64,000 bases of DNA. Origin: Thermomonas sp. Its GTDB lineage: Bacteria; Pseudomonadota; Gammaproteobacteria; Xanthomonadales; Xanthomonadaceae. Shown here piece by piece: positions 46,995-58,490 of this stretch; position 1 is the stretch's first letter; every line of letters starts with the position of its first letter. Under the pieces are notes generated by a model that made no database searches, was not told the origin of the DNA, and saw only the letters and a program-made list of their open reading frames with translations. The position numbers were made by a program, and so were the translations under genes. The DNA is taken from the NCBI RefSeq assembly GCF_023953935.1, contig NZ_JAMLIW010000009.1, positions 60,611 to 124,610 on the forward strand, given 5' to 3'.

Positions 46995-47420
46995 ATGCTT
47001 GCCGCCACCCTGCAACGTCTGGCCAAGGCCAGTGGCCTGAGCGTGACCGACATCGCCACCGCCATTCCCAAGGCCGGAATCCAGACCGTCAACGCCTGGC
47101 TGCGCGGCGACAAACTGCCAGGCTACGACCAGATCGAGGCGCTGGCGCGCACGCTGGGAGTCCCGGCGGGGGCGCTACTGGGAGAACTGGCCGCAGCGCT
47201 GGACCCGGCCCGCACCCGTGGCGAACACGAACTGCTGGCCTGCTACCGCCGGCTCGAAGCACGCCAGCAACACGCGCTGTTGGAGGTCGTGCGCAGCATG
47301 CAGCCCGCCGCGCCGCAGCCCGCTTCCAGAACGGCGACAAAAACCGCAGCCAGTCGCAGCGCCAAGCCGCGCGCCGCCCTCAAACAGGCGTCGAAAAAGG
47401 CGCCGAAGCGGAAATCCTGA
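46995..47420 (+). CDS. XRE-family helix-turn-helix protein with basic tail
   Basis: A 141-residue DNA-binding protein. Residues about 5-62 form a Cro/C1-type helix-turn-helix (LSVTDIATAIPKAGIQTVNA then WLRGDKLPGYDQIEALAR). Residues 95-141 are a Lys/Ala/Pro-rich tail similar to histone-H1-like proteins, suggesting non-specific DNA contact in addition to site-specific binding. Start ATG 46995 has an upstream GGGAG. Targets unknown. Confidence 0.75.
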   Translation: MLAATLQRLAKASGLSVTDIATAIPKAGIQTVNAWLRGDKLPGYDQIEALARTLGVPAGALLGELAAALDPARTRGEHELLACYRRLEARQQHALLEVVRSMQPAAPQPASRTATKTAASRSAKPRAALKQASKKAPKRKS

Positions 47421-47442
47421 CGCCGCGGCAGGCCGTCCGGAT

Positions 47443-49290
47443 TCAGGGGCTGGCCGGTCCGGTGGTCCGCGGCGCGGGAGCGCCTGAAACGGCGGGTGTC
47501 GCGGCGGTCGATGCGCTCGCCGCCGGCGGCCACGGCAGCCCGACCTTGCGCGCCAGCGCGGCGTAGCGCGGATCGTCGCGATAGCGCAGCAGCAGCGGGT
47601 CGTAGTGCAGCAGCGTCATCCCCGGGTCGCGCGCCGCTCTGGCCTTGTCCAGCCATTGGAACATCGCGTCGGGCTCGCCGCGCACCGCGTAAACCTGCGC
47701 GATCTGCATCGCCCAGCCTTCCGGATAGCTGCGGATGGCGGCCGCCAGACGCGCGTCGGCCGCGGCCCGGTCAGGAGCGACCTGCGCCGCCAGGGTCAGC
47801 GCGAACTCGCGCCATGCACCCTCGGGCTCGGCCTGTGCGGCCTTTTGCGCCGCCACCGCATCCTTGCGCAAGATTTCGACCATCGCCAGCAGGTAGTGGT
47901 TGTACAAGCCCTTCGGCTCCAGCTCGATCGCCTTGTTGACCGCTTGGCGCGCTTCATCCAGCCGGCCGGACGGCATCAGGTAGGCGGCCAGCCCGCGATA
48001 CCAGTTCGCATCCAGCGGATTGATCTTGAGCGCACGCCGGGTCAGGTCGATGGCCTGGTTCAAATCGCCTTGGCCGGCGCGCACAACGCCCAGCTGGTAG
48101 AGCGCATCGCCATCGTCGGGCGCCAGTTCCACCGCCTTGCGCAGCTCGGCTTCGCCCTGCTTCCAGTTGAAGTCGAGGATGATCAGCAGCCAGCCGCGGG
48201 CCAGATGCGGCGCCGCCTGGTTCGGCGCCAGGCGCAGCGCTTGCGCAACAGCCGCATCGGCGTCACTCAGGAATTTTCCCGCATCCTTGCCCACCACGCC
48301 TCCGCCGGCCACCGCTTCGACCAGAGTGAACGCTTTCCACGCGTAGGCCACACCGTAGTCCGGATCCAGCGTGATCGCACGGTTGTAGAGTTCCAGCGCC
48401 TTGACCGCATCGGTGGCCCCGACCAGCCGCGCCTGCACGTAGGCGTCATAGGCCTCGAGGTTGCCGCTGGGCGGGCGATCATTCTGTTCGGCCACCTGCG
48501 GCTTGGGCAGCAGCTGCGCTTTCAGCGCAGTGGCCACCTGTGCGGTGATCGCATCCTGCAGCGCGAACAGATCCTTGTAGGGACGATCGAAGCTGTCCGC
48601 CCACAGCGTGCTGCCATCGCTGGCGCGGATCAGGGTGGCGCTGACGCGAACGGTATCGCCGATCCTGCGTACGGTACCCTCGAGCAGGTGCGAGACGCCA
48701 AGCTTGGCCGCGATCGTGCGGTCGTCGTCGTCGCTGCCGCGAAACTGGAACGAGGACTTCGGGTTGATCACCCGCAGTCCCTTGATCTGGGCCAGCGCGA
48801 TGATGAAGCCTTCGGACAACCCATCGGAAAACGCCCGCTGTCCCTCGTCGTCACTGCCGCTGTCGAACGGCAGCACGGCGATCGAATTGCTGTCGACAGG
48901 CAGGGCCGACGCGGGCGCGGCGACCTGCGGCTCGGTGCGTTCGACCACCCGATCGGTGAGCAGCAGGACCACGGCCGCCGCCAGCACCGCGATGATGACG
49001 AGGTCGGTGCGCCGGTTGTGGCTCTTGCGCGTGGCCAGGTCGGCGGTCGTGATTTCGCTTTCCAGCTTGAGCCCGCTGCCGGTCAGCTCGTAGCGCCACG
49101 AGAGCATCAGCCACAGCGGGAAACCGACGCCGGCCGCGATCAGGAACCAGCGGGTCGCGCCCTCCGGCGCTCCGATCTCCGGGCCAAGCTGGGCAATGCC
49201 CTGCGCCAGCGCCCACACCGCGCCGATGTAGAGCACCGCGGCGCGCAGCACGTTGCGACGCTTGAGTTCGGCGAAAAAACCACCAGCCAT
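47443..49290 (-). CDS. Membrane protein with FlgO/TolB-like N-domain and TPR repeats
   Basis: A 615-residue protein: two or three transmembrane helices (about 15-35, 47-67, 95-112), then an FlgO/adenylate-cyclase-associated domain (about 130-260; SIAVLPFDSGSDDEGQRAFS, LLEGTVRRIGDTVRVSATLI) and TPR units to about 560. Such proteins are abundant in xanthomonads, usually of unknown role, often paired with regulators. Start ATG 49290 (MAGGFFAELKRRNV) is the family start. The C-terminus is Ala/Pro/Thr-rich. Confidence 0.8.
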   Translation of the reverse strand: MAGGFFAELKRRNVLRAAVLYIGAVWALAQGIAQLGPEIGAPEGATRWFLIAAGVGFPLWLMLSWRYELTGSGLKLESEITTADLATRKSHNRRTDLVIIAVLAAAVVLLLTDRVVERTEPQVAAPASALPVDSNSIAVLPFDSGSDDEGQRAFSDGLSEGFIIALAQIKGLRVINPKSSFQFRGSDDDDRTIAAKLGVSHLLEGTVRRIGDTVRVSATLIRASDGSTLWADSFDRPYKDLFALQDAITAQVATALKAQLLPKPQVAEQNDRPPSGNLEAYDAYVQARLVGATDAVKALELYNRAITLDPDYGVAYAWKAFTLVEAVAGGGVVGKDAGKFLSDADAAVAQALRLAPNQAAPHLARGWLLIILDFNWKQGEAELRKAVELAPDDGDALYQLGVVRAGQGDLNQAIDLTRRALKINPLDANWYRGLAAYLMPSGRLDEARQAVNKAIELEPKGLYNHYLLAMVEILRKDAVAAQKAAQAEPEGAWREFALTLAAQVAPDRAAADARLAAAIRSYPEGWAMQIAQVYAVRGEPDAMFQWLDKARAARDPGMTLLHYDPLLLRYRDDPRYAALARKVGLPWPPAASASTAATPAVSGAPAPRTTGPASP

Positions 49291-49369
49291 CGTCCCCGTC
49301 CCGAAACAGATGTCCCGGGGATTCTGGCACACGTCGCCCCCCGGCACGCAATCGGCGCGCGGAGCAGCA

Positions 49370-49639
49370 TCAGTCGATGACGAATTCGACCTGCTCCGGA
49401 GCGCCTTCCTCGGCGTGGCGGGTCACCGCATCCACCCGCGCCAGCGCCGGCCCGACGTGCAGCCAGCGCTCCAGCGCGTCCACCCGCTCGGCCAGTCCCC
49501 ACACCCGCACCTCAACCCGGCCGTCGGGCAGGTTGATCGCCTGGCCGACAAGGCCCAGCAACCGCGCCTGCCCGCGGGTGGCCGCGCGAAAACCCACGCC
49601 CTGCACGCGACCGCTGACGAGGAAACGCGCCGCCGCCAT
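49370..49639 (-). CDS. acyP: Acylphosphatase
   Basis: An 89-residue enzyme that hydrolyses acyl phosphates. The signature GRVQGVGFRAATRGQA carries the catalytic Arg, and the catalytic Asn lies in GQAINLPDGRVEV. Length is normal. It starts one base after the TlpA-like gene stop on the same strand, so the two are likely co-transcribed. Confidence 0.95.
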   Translation of the reverse strand: MAAARFLVSGRVQGVGFRAATRGQARLLGLVGQAINLPDGRVEVRVWGLAERVDALERWLHVGPALARVDAVTRHAEEGAPEQVEFVID

Positions 49640-49640
49640 C

Positions 49641-50201
49641 TCAGCCCGCCTTGGGGCCGCCGCGGGCGGCGATGTCGTCTTCGAGCATGCGCGCGGTCAC
49701 CTGCCCGGAATACTTGCGCACGACCCGGCCATCCGGATCCAGCAGCCAGCTGGTCGGCAGCGTGCGCGGCACGCCGAAGTGCTCCGGCGGTGCGTAAATG
49801 CTGACGCGGGCGATCGGATAGGTGACGGGATGTTGCTGCAGGAAAGCGCGGATCTCGTCCGGATCGGTGTCGTCATAGGCCAACCCGATGATCGAAATGT
49901 ATTGCCGCATCGCGGCCACGGCCGACAGTTCCGGCATCTCCTGCAGGCACGGCCCGCACCAGGTGGCCCAGTAGTTGACCAGCACCCATTTGCCGCGCTG
50001 CTGTTCCAGGTCCCAGGGCTTGCCGTCCAGGGTCTCGACCCGCAGCGTCGGATGCTCCGGCGGCGCTTGCTCACCGCGCGCCGCGGCAGCGGACGCCGGC
50101 ATCTGGGTGTTGCCCGACGCACCCGTCTCCTCGCGCCCGCAAGCGGCCAGCAGCGCCAGCGCAGCCGCCAGCCACAGGACCCGTACCCAACGCCGATTCA
50201 T
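49641..50201 (-). CDS. TlpA-like thioredoxin lipoprotein
   Basis: A 186-residue exported thiol-disulfide protein. Signal peptide with lipobox LLAAC (about 17-21), an Ala-rich linker and a TlpA/ResA thioredoxin domain with WCGPC in VNYWATWCGPCLQEMPELS (about 80-98) and cis-Pro in LPTSWLLDPDG. It probably reduces periplasmic substrates. ATG overlaps the YihY stop by 4 nt. Confidence 0.9.
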   Translation of the reverse strand: MNRRWVRVLWLAAALALLAACGREETGASGNTQMPASAAAARGEQAPPEHPTLRVETLDGKPWDLEQQRGKWVLVNYWATWCGPCLQEMPELSAVAAMRQYISIIGLAYDDTDPDEIRAFLQQHPVTYPIARVSIYAPPEHFGVPRTLPTSWLLDPDGRVVRKYSGQVTARMLEDDIAARGGPKAG

Positions 50202-51469
50202 TCGACTTCCAACTCCCGATAAATGTTCGCCACCGGTTGGTGCAAGCTGGCGTGCAGCGGCGCGCGCAGTTGCTCCATCGCCTTCATCACCGCGATGCCC
50301 AGCGCATCCTCGGCGTGCGGCGGTACCACGCAGCCGACCGGTACACGCAGCAACGCGGCCTCGTAGATTTCCTCCAGCCGCACCTCATCGAGGTCGCGCG
50401 ACAGCAGCCATTCTCCGCTTTCGGCACGTTGCAGCACGTTGATCGACGCCAGCCGCGCCAGCAGCGCCTGCACCATGTCATCGGTCAGGCTGGGTTCGAG
50501 CGCCTGGATGTCCTCGCTGGCCAGGCCGCTGCCCTTGCCACGCGCCTGCTGGAAGCGCCCCAGCATCCGCAGCACGCCATACAGCTCGTGCCCATGCGGC
50601 AAGCGCAGCTCGCGCGGCTGGTAGCGGAATGCCGACGTCGAGGCCGCAAACGAAGCACCGAGCAGCACCGCCACCCAGCTCAGATAGATCCACAGCATCA
50701 CGATCGGCACCAGCGCCACCGCGCCGTAGATCTTCTGGTAGGCGTCGAAGCTGCCCAGATACAGGCCCAGCCCCGACTTCACGCCTTCGAACAGCAGCAC
50801 CGCCAGCAGCGCGCCACCCAGCGCGTGCCGCCAGAACACGGTGCGGTGCGGGACCACCTTGAACAGCGCCGCGAAGGCCAGCAATTCAATGCCCATCGGC
50901 GCCAGCCGCAGCATCAGCGCTTCCAGCCAGCGGCCGGGCAGGGTTTCGAAGATCGCCAGAGCGAAGAACCGGGTCGACAGCGCCACGCTGGCCGCAGCCA
51001 CCAGGGTGCCGAGCGTCAACACCGTCCAGTAGATCAGGAAACGACCGAGCTTCGGGCGGGCGGTCGGCACCCGCCAGATCCGGTTGAAGATCGCCTCCAC
51101 GCTGCTGACCGCCACCAGCAGCGAGATGATCAGGGCCAGCGCACCGGCGGTGGTCAGCGAACGGGTGTTGGCCGAAAAATCCGTGAGATAGCCGGACACC
51201 GCACGCGCGGAACTCGGCACGAAGTTGGCGAAGACGTAGCCGCTGAGGCGGTCGCTCCAGGCATCGAATACCGGGAAGGCTGACAGGATGCCGAAGGCCA
51301 CCATGGTCAGCGGCACCAGCGCAAAGGCGGTCGTGTAGGACAGGGCGCCGGCCGCCTCGAACAGGTGGTCGTCGAGGAAGCGTCGCAGCACGAAGCGGGA
51401 AAAACTGCCGATCCGCGCAGGATCGCGCAGGTGACAGCTCCAGCGGCGGACGAGCTCGGCAGGCGGCAT
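50198..51469 (-). CDS. YihY/BrkB family inner-membrane protein
   Basis: A 423-residue protein with six transmembrane helices in the first 300 residues (GALSYTTAFALVPLTMVAFG is typical of the family; also VLLFEGVKSGLGLYLG). A cytoplasmic C-terminal winged-helix-like domain follows (about 310-420). Once called tRNA-processing RNase BN by error; the real function is not established. First gene of the yihY-tlpA-acyP unit. Confidence 0.92.
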   Translation of the reverse strand: MPPAELVRRWSCHLRDPARIGSFSRFVLRRFLDDHLFEAAGALSYTTAFALVPLTMVAFGILSAFPVFDAWSDRLSGYVFANFVPSSARAVSGYLTDFSANTRSLTTAGALALIISLLVAVSSVEAIFNRIWRVPTARPKLGRFLIYWTVLTLGTLVAAASVALSTRFFALAIFETLPGRWLEALMLRLAPMGIELLAFAALFKVVPHRTVFWRHALGGALLAVLLFEGVKSGLGLYLGSFDAYQKIYGAVALVPIVMLWIYLSWVAVLLGASFAASTSAFRYQPRELRLPHGHELYGVLRMLGRFQQARGKGSGLASEDIQALEPSLTDDMVQALLARLASINVLQRAESGEWLLSRDLDEVRLEEIYEAALLRVPVGCVVPPHAEDALGIAVMKAMEQLRAPLHASLHQPVANIYRELEVE

Positions 51470-51601
51470 CTCCCAAGCCTAACAGCAAGCCTGACAGGTT
51501 GCCGTCGGCACCCACCGCGCGGTGGCCGGACACGCCCGCGAGCGGCGGACAAACCCGCGGCCCGCGTGCGAAACTTTCGCCCTCGCCCGCCGCCGCATCC
51601 A

Positions 51602-51943
51602 ATGAACCCGAAGCACTACCTCGTCACCGCACTGCTCGCGCTGGCGGCCCTGTACGGCCTCTGGTTCGCCCGCGATGCGCGCCTCGTGGCGGCCTTGATG
51701 GTGTTCGTCATGCCCCCGACCCTGCTCGCGGTCGCGGCCGCAGGCGGTTGGCGGCGCGCCGGCTTCACCGCCGCCGTGCTGGCCCTGCTGTGGTTCAGCC
51801 ACGGGGTGATGCTGCTGTATGCCGAGCCAGCGCTGCGAGTTCCAGCCGGTATCGAAACCCTGCTGGCGCTGGCCATCGTCCACGCCGCCTGCCTGCCCGG
51901 CATCCGCGCCTGGCGCAGCAAACGCGGGAGCAAGCCCGGATGA
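51602..51943 (+). CDS. DUF2069-like small membrane protein
   Basis: A 113-residue protein with four predicted helices (about 6-22, 27-46, 53-74, 84-100) and the LWFSHGVMLLYAEP segment expected in DUF2069 proteins, which often neighbour wrbA; no wrbA is seen here. Its stop overlaps the next start in ATGA. Function unknown. Confidence 0.68.
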   Translation: MNPKHYLVTALLALAALYGLWFARDARLVAALMVFVMPPTLLAVAAAGGWRRAGFTAAVLALLWFSHGVMLLYAEPALRVPAGIETLLALAIVHAACLPGIRAWRSKRGSKPG

Positions 51944-53523
51944 ACCGCGATCCCCGCGCAGCAGGACTGGCCGCAGATATCGCCGAGGCCTTGCAAATCG
52001 GCGCACGGGCGCTGCGCGACGGCAAGCCAGCCCAGGCCGAGGCGCTGTTCAAGCAGGCCTGCCAGCGCGCGCCCACCCATCCCGAGCCGCTGCGCTACCT
52101 GGCGCTCGTGGAGTTGCACACACGCCGCGCGCCGCGCGCCATCGCCACCCTGGAGCGCGCGCTGGCGCTGGCGCCCGAGGATGCCCTCCTGCACGCGGAC
52201 CTGGGCACAGCCCGCGCCGCCTGCGGTGAATTCGAGTCGGCGCTGACCAGCTGGCGTCGTGCCTGCGCGCTGGACCCGGACCAGCCGCTGCCCTGGTTCA
52301 ACCTCGGCCGCAACCTGCAGCAGCTCGGCGACACCCAGGGCGCCATCGACGCATTGGAACGCGCAGTATTGCTGGCACCGGAGCTGCTGCCGGCGCGGGT
52401 GCTGCTGGGGGACGCGCTCGCGCACGCCGGGCGCTTCGACGCCGCGGCGCGCAGCTATCGGGAAGCGCTGCGCCTGCAGCCGGCCAGCGGCGATGCCTGG
52501 CGCGGGCTGTCGAACATCAAGACGACGCCGTTGGGCGACGCCGACCTCCTGACCCTGCGCGCGCAGTTGGCTCGCTCCGGGACCGCGCCATCCGACCGGG
52601 TGGCGATGGGCCACGCTCTGGGCAAGGCCGAGGAAGATCGCGGCGCCCTGGCCGCCGCGCTGGCCGCCTTCACCGCCGCCAACGCGCTGCAGGAACGGCT
52701 GACGCCGTGGCGGCCGGACGCCTTCGAGGCGTTCGCTGCCCAATCGCTGCAGGCGAGCGCAGCGCTGCCCGCACCGGTCGACCCGAGCCTTGGCCGTGAA
52801 GTCATCTTCATCGTCGGCCTGCCGCGTTCCGGTTCGACCCTGATCGAACAAATCCTCGCGTCCCATCCCGAGGTCGAAGCGGGCAGCGAACTGACCGATC
52901 TGGGCATCGTGATCCAGCGCGAGTCGGTGCGCCGCCAGCAGCCCTATCCGCAGTGGGTGCCGCGCGCCAGTGCGGCCGACTGGCAGCGGCTCGGTCAGGA
53001 GTACCTCACCCGCACCGTCCGCTGGCGCAGCCAGCGGCCGCGCATGACCGACAAGCAGCCGGACAACTGGAAGCACGCCGGCATCCTGCGCGCCATGCTG
53101 CCCGGTGCAACCGTCATCGAAACCCGGCGCGACCCGCGCGAGACCGCATGGTCCTGCTTCAAGCAGCAGTTCTACAGCCAGCCCCACTTCGCCAATACGA
53201 TGGAACACATCGCGCTGTACCTGCAGCGCTGCGAGCAGGCCATGGACAGCTACCGCAGCCGCGATCCGGCCCACATCCACCTGCACCGCCTTGAGGATCT
53301 GCTGGCCGCGCCGGAGCCGCGCATCCGCGCCTTGCTGGAGGACTGCGGCCTGACGTTCGACCCGGCCTGCCTGTCTCCGCACGCCGGCGCCCGCAGCGTG
53401 CGCACCGCCAGCGCGGCACAGGTGCGCCAGCCACTGCGCGCTGCCACCGCCCAGGCTCTGGCCTATGGCGCGCTGCTCGATCCGCTGTGGTCTTTGCTCA
53501 AGTTGCCGCTTTCCGCTCTGTAA
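51940..53523 (+). CDS. TPR-sulfotransferase fusion protein
   Basis: A 527-residue protein: TPR units at about 15-210, then a sulfotransferase domain (about 285-480). The PAPS 5'-phosphosulfate loop is VIFIVGLPRSGSTLIEQIL, and the 3'-phosphate-binding region is ETRRDPRETAWS. This fusion is frequent in proteobacteria, with acceptor substrates unknown (protein or glycan). No signal peptide, so cytoplasmic. Coupled to the DUF2069-like gene by a 4-nt overlap. Confidence 0.88.
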   Translation: MNRDPRAAGLAADIAEALQIGARALRDGKPAQAEALFKQACQRAPTHPEPLRYLALVELHTRRAPRAIATLERALALAPEDALLHADLGTARAACGEFESALTSWRRACALDPDQPLPWFNLGRNLQQLGDTQGAIDALERAVLLAPELLPARVLLGDALAHAGRFDAAARSYREALRLQPASGDAWRGLSNIKTTPLGDADLLTLRAQLARSGTAPSDRVAMGHALGKAEEDRGALAAALAAFTAANALQERLTPWRPDAFEAFAAQSLQASAALPAPVDPSLGREVIFIVGLPRSGSTLIEQILASHPEVEAGSELTDLGIVIQRESVRRQQPYPQWVPRASAADWQRLGQEYLTRTVRWRSQRPRMTDKQPDNWKHAGILRAMLPGATVIETRRDPRETAWSCFKQQFYSQPHFANTMEHIALYLQRCEQAMDSYRSRDPAHIHLHRLEDLLAAPEPRIRALLEDCGLTFDPACLSPHAGARSVRTASAAQVRQPLRAATAQALAYGALLDPLWSLLKLPLSAL

Positions 53524-53552
53524 GCACCCAAGATTTGTCGGACAATGCGCCC

Positions 53553-54041
53553 ATGGACAATCTGCTCATCGTCACCACCGGCGGCACCATCGACAAGATC
53601 TACTTCGACGCCAAGTCGGACTATCAGGTCGGCGAGCCGCAGATCGGCGGCATCCTCGAAGAATTCCGGGTGGCCTTCCGGTTCCACGTCATCCCGCTGC
53701 TGCGCAAGGACTCGCTGTTCGTCACCGACGCCGACCGCCAGCTGCTGCGCGCCACCATCGCGGCGCAGGAAGAAACTCGGGTGCTGGTGACCCACGGCAC
53801 CGACAGCATGGTGCAGACCGCCGAGGTCCTGGCCGGGATTCCCGGCAAGACCATTGTCCTGACCGGCGCGCTCAATCCGGCGCGGTTCGAGGGATCGGAT
53901 GCGGTGTTCAACATCGGCTGCGCGGTCGGCGCGGTGCAGTCTTTGCCCGAAGGCGTCTACATCGCCATGAACGGGCGCATCTGGGATCCGCACAAGGTGC
54001 GCAAGAACGTCGAGGCCAATCGGTTCGAACCGATCGGCTGA
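53553..54041 (+). CDS. Short asparaginase-like protein
   Basis: A 162-residue protein matching only the N-terminal domain of type I/II asparaginases: LLIVTTGGTIDKIYF with the first catalytic Thr, and LVTHGTDSMVQTA with the second Thr-Asp pair. Full asparaginases are about 330 residues with a C-terminal domain that completes the dimer active site, so catalysis here would need a different assembly. The short form is self-contained, ending in a stop with a terminator behind it. GACAAT ends 6 nt before the ATG and no Shine-Dalgarno is seen. Confidence 0.85.
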   Translation: MDNLLIVTTGGTIDKIYFDAKSDYQVGEPQIGGILEEFRVAFRFHVIPLLRKDSLFVTDADRQLLRATIAAQEETRVLVTHGTDSMVQTAEVLAGIPGKTIVLTGALNPARFEGSDAVFNIGCAVGAVQSLPEGVYIAMNGRIWDPHKVRKNVEANRFEPIG

Positions 54042-54140
54042 AGCCTGGGGCGGTTGCAATCAGGTTCCTTTGCGCAGCCGGCGCTGCCGCTGCTCCGTTC
54101 GCCGCCTGTGGCACCACGCACCCGGGTGCCTGGAAAAACG

Positions 54141-54171
54141 AAGCCCCCGGTCCGAAGACCGGGGGTTTCTT
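54141..54171. terminator. Bidirectional Rho-independent terminator
   Basis: AAGCCCCCGGTC (54141-54152) pairs with GACCGGGGGTTT (54157-54168) around a CGAA loop, which on the minus strand is the stable TTCG tetraloop. T-rich sequence follows on both strands. It serves the asparaginase-like gene (plus) and the M4 protease (minus). Confidence 0.9.
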
Positions 54172-54223
54172 CACCCTCCCCGAACGGGCTGCACCGAAGC
54201 TCCGGCGCAGCCCTGTGCCGGCC

Positions 54224-57398
<3,175 letters not shown>

Positions 57399-57953
57399 TC
57401 AGAACATCCCGGTTTCGAGCTTGGCCAGATCCGACATCATCGTCTGGTTCCACGGCGGGTCGAACACCAGCTCGATGTCGGTATCGACCACGGTCGGGAT
57501 CTGCATCAGCTTGGTGCGTACATCGTCGATCAGGATCTCGCCCATGCCGCAGCCGGGCGCGGTCAGGGTGATGCGGATCTTGACCACGCGCGCGCCGTCG
57601 CTTTCGCGGTGCTGCAACTCGGCCAGGTAGACCAGGCCCAGCTCGACCACGTTGATCGGGATCTCCGGATCAAAGCAGGTCCGCAGCTGCTCCCACATCA
57701 GTTCTTCCACCGCCGCATCGTCGGCGCCCTCGGCCAGTTCCAGGGGCTCGGCCATTTCCTTGCCGATGGCATCGCCATCCTCGCCGGCAATGCGCATGAG
57801 GTTGCCCTCGACGAACACGGTCCAACTGCCGCCCAGCGCCTGGGTGATGTAGCCGACGGTGCCGGCCGGCAAGGTCACCTGGTCGCCCTGTGGCACGAGG
57901 ACGGCGGCGCAATCGCGTTCGAAGCGCACGGGTTCGCTGTTGCGGGAATACAT
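57399..57953 (-). CDS. sufT: Iron-sulfur assembly auxiliary protein SufT
   Basis: A 184-residue protein of the SufT type: an N-terminal part specific to SufT (about 1-75) and a MIP18/DUF59 domain (about 85-180) with DPEIPINVVELGLVY and the conserved Cys in LTAPGCGMGEIL. SufT assists Fe-S maturation when iron is limiting or demand is high. No other suf gene is next to it here. Confidence 0.9.
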   Translation of the reverse strand: MYSRNSEPVRFERDCAAVLVPQGDQVTLPAGTVGYITQALGGSWTVFVEGNLMRIAGEDGDAIGKEMAEPLELAEGADDAAVEELMWEQLRTCFDPEIPINVVELGLVYLAELQHRESDGARVVKIRITLTAPGCGMGEILIDDVRTKLMQIPTVVDTDIELVFDPPWNQTMMSDLAKLETGMF

Positions 57954-58058
57954 GGGTGGCGGCCAGTCTCGTGCAGTTGAAGTCGTACCATTCTAGTACG
58001 AATCAGTCATCCGACCGCCGACAATGGCATCATCGCCTGCCCTGCCGCCGACAAATCC

Positions 58059-58490
58059 ATGCCCGAGGCCGCCCCGACAACCGTCCGCTGGTTTGCCCTG
58101 CCCCTGCTGGCGCTGGGCGCGGCGGGGTTTGCCGCATTCTGGGTGCTGCTGGCGCTGCTGCTCGGCCGCCAATGCGCGTGGCTGGCCCCGCTGGCCGCGC
58201 TGGACATCGCCCTGCTGCAGGGTTTGGCGCGCTGGCCGCACGGCGCAGGGCGGGCGCTGGCGGCGACGCTGGCCACCGCGCTGACGGTGGCGCTGGCCAA
58301 TTACATGATCGCCGCCGGGCAGATCGGGATGGGCTTCGGCCTGCGCCCCGGCGAATCGGCGCTGCGGATGGGCCCCGACTACGCATGGTTGCTGGTGACG
58401 CTGGCCAACAGCCGCGCCGACCTGGTCTGGTACGCCGCCGGCATCGCGCTGGCGGCGTGGACCGGGCTCAGGCGTCGTCGAGCGCCTTGA
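58059..58490 (+). CDS. Small multi-helix membrane protein
   Basis: A 143-residue hydrophobic protein with about four transmembrane helices and a conserved-looking extramembrane loop (FGLRPGESALRMGPDYAW). Similar proteins occur in xanthomonads without a known role. Its last 23 nt overlap the 3' end of pntB on the opposite strand. No clear Shine-Dalgarno. Confidence 0.6.
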   Translation: MPEAAPTTVRWFALPLLALGAAGFAAFWVLLALLLGRQCAWLAPLAALDIALLQGLARWPHGAGRALAATLATALTVALANYMIAAGQIGMGFGLRPGESALRMGPDYAWLLVTLANSRADLVWYAAGIALAAWTGLRRRRAP

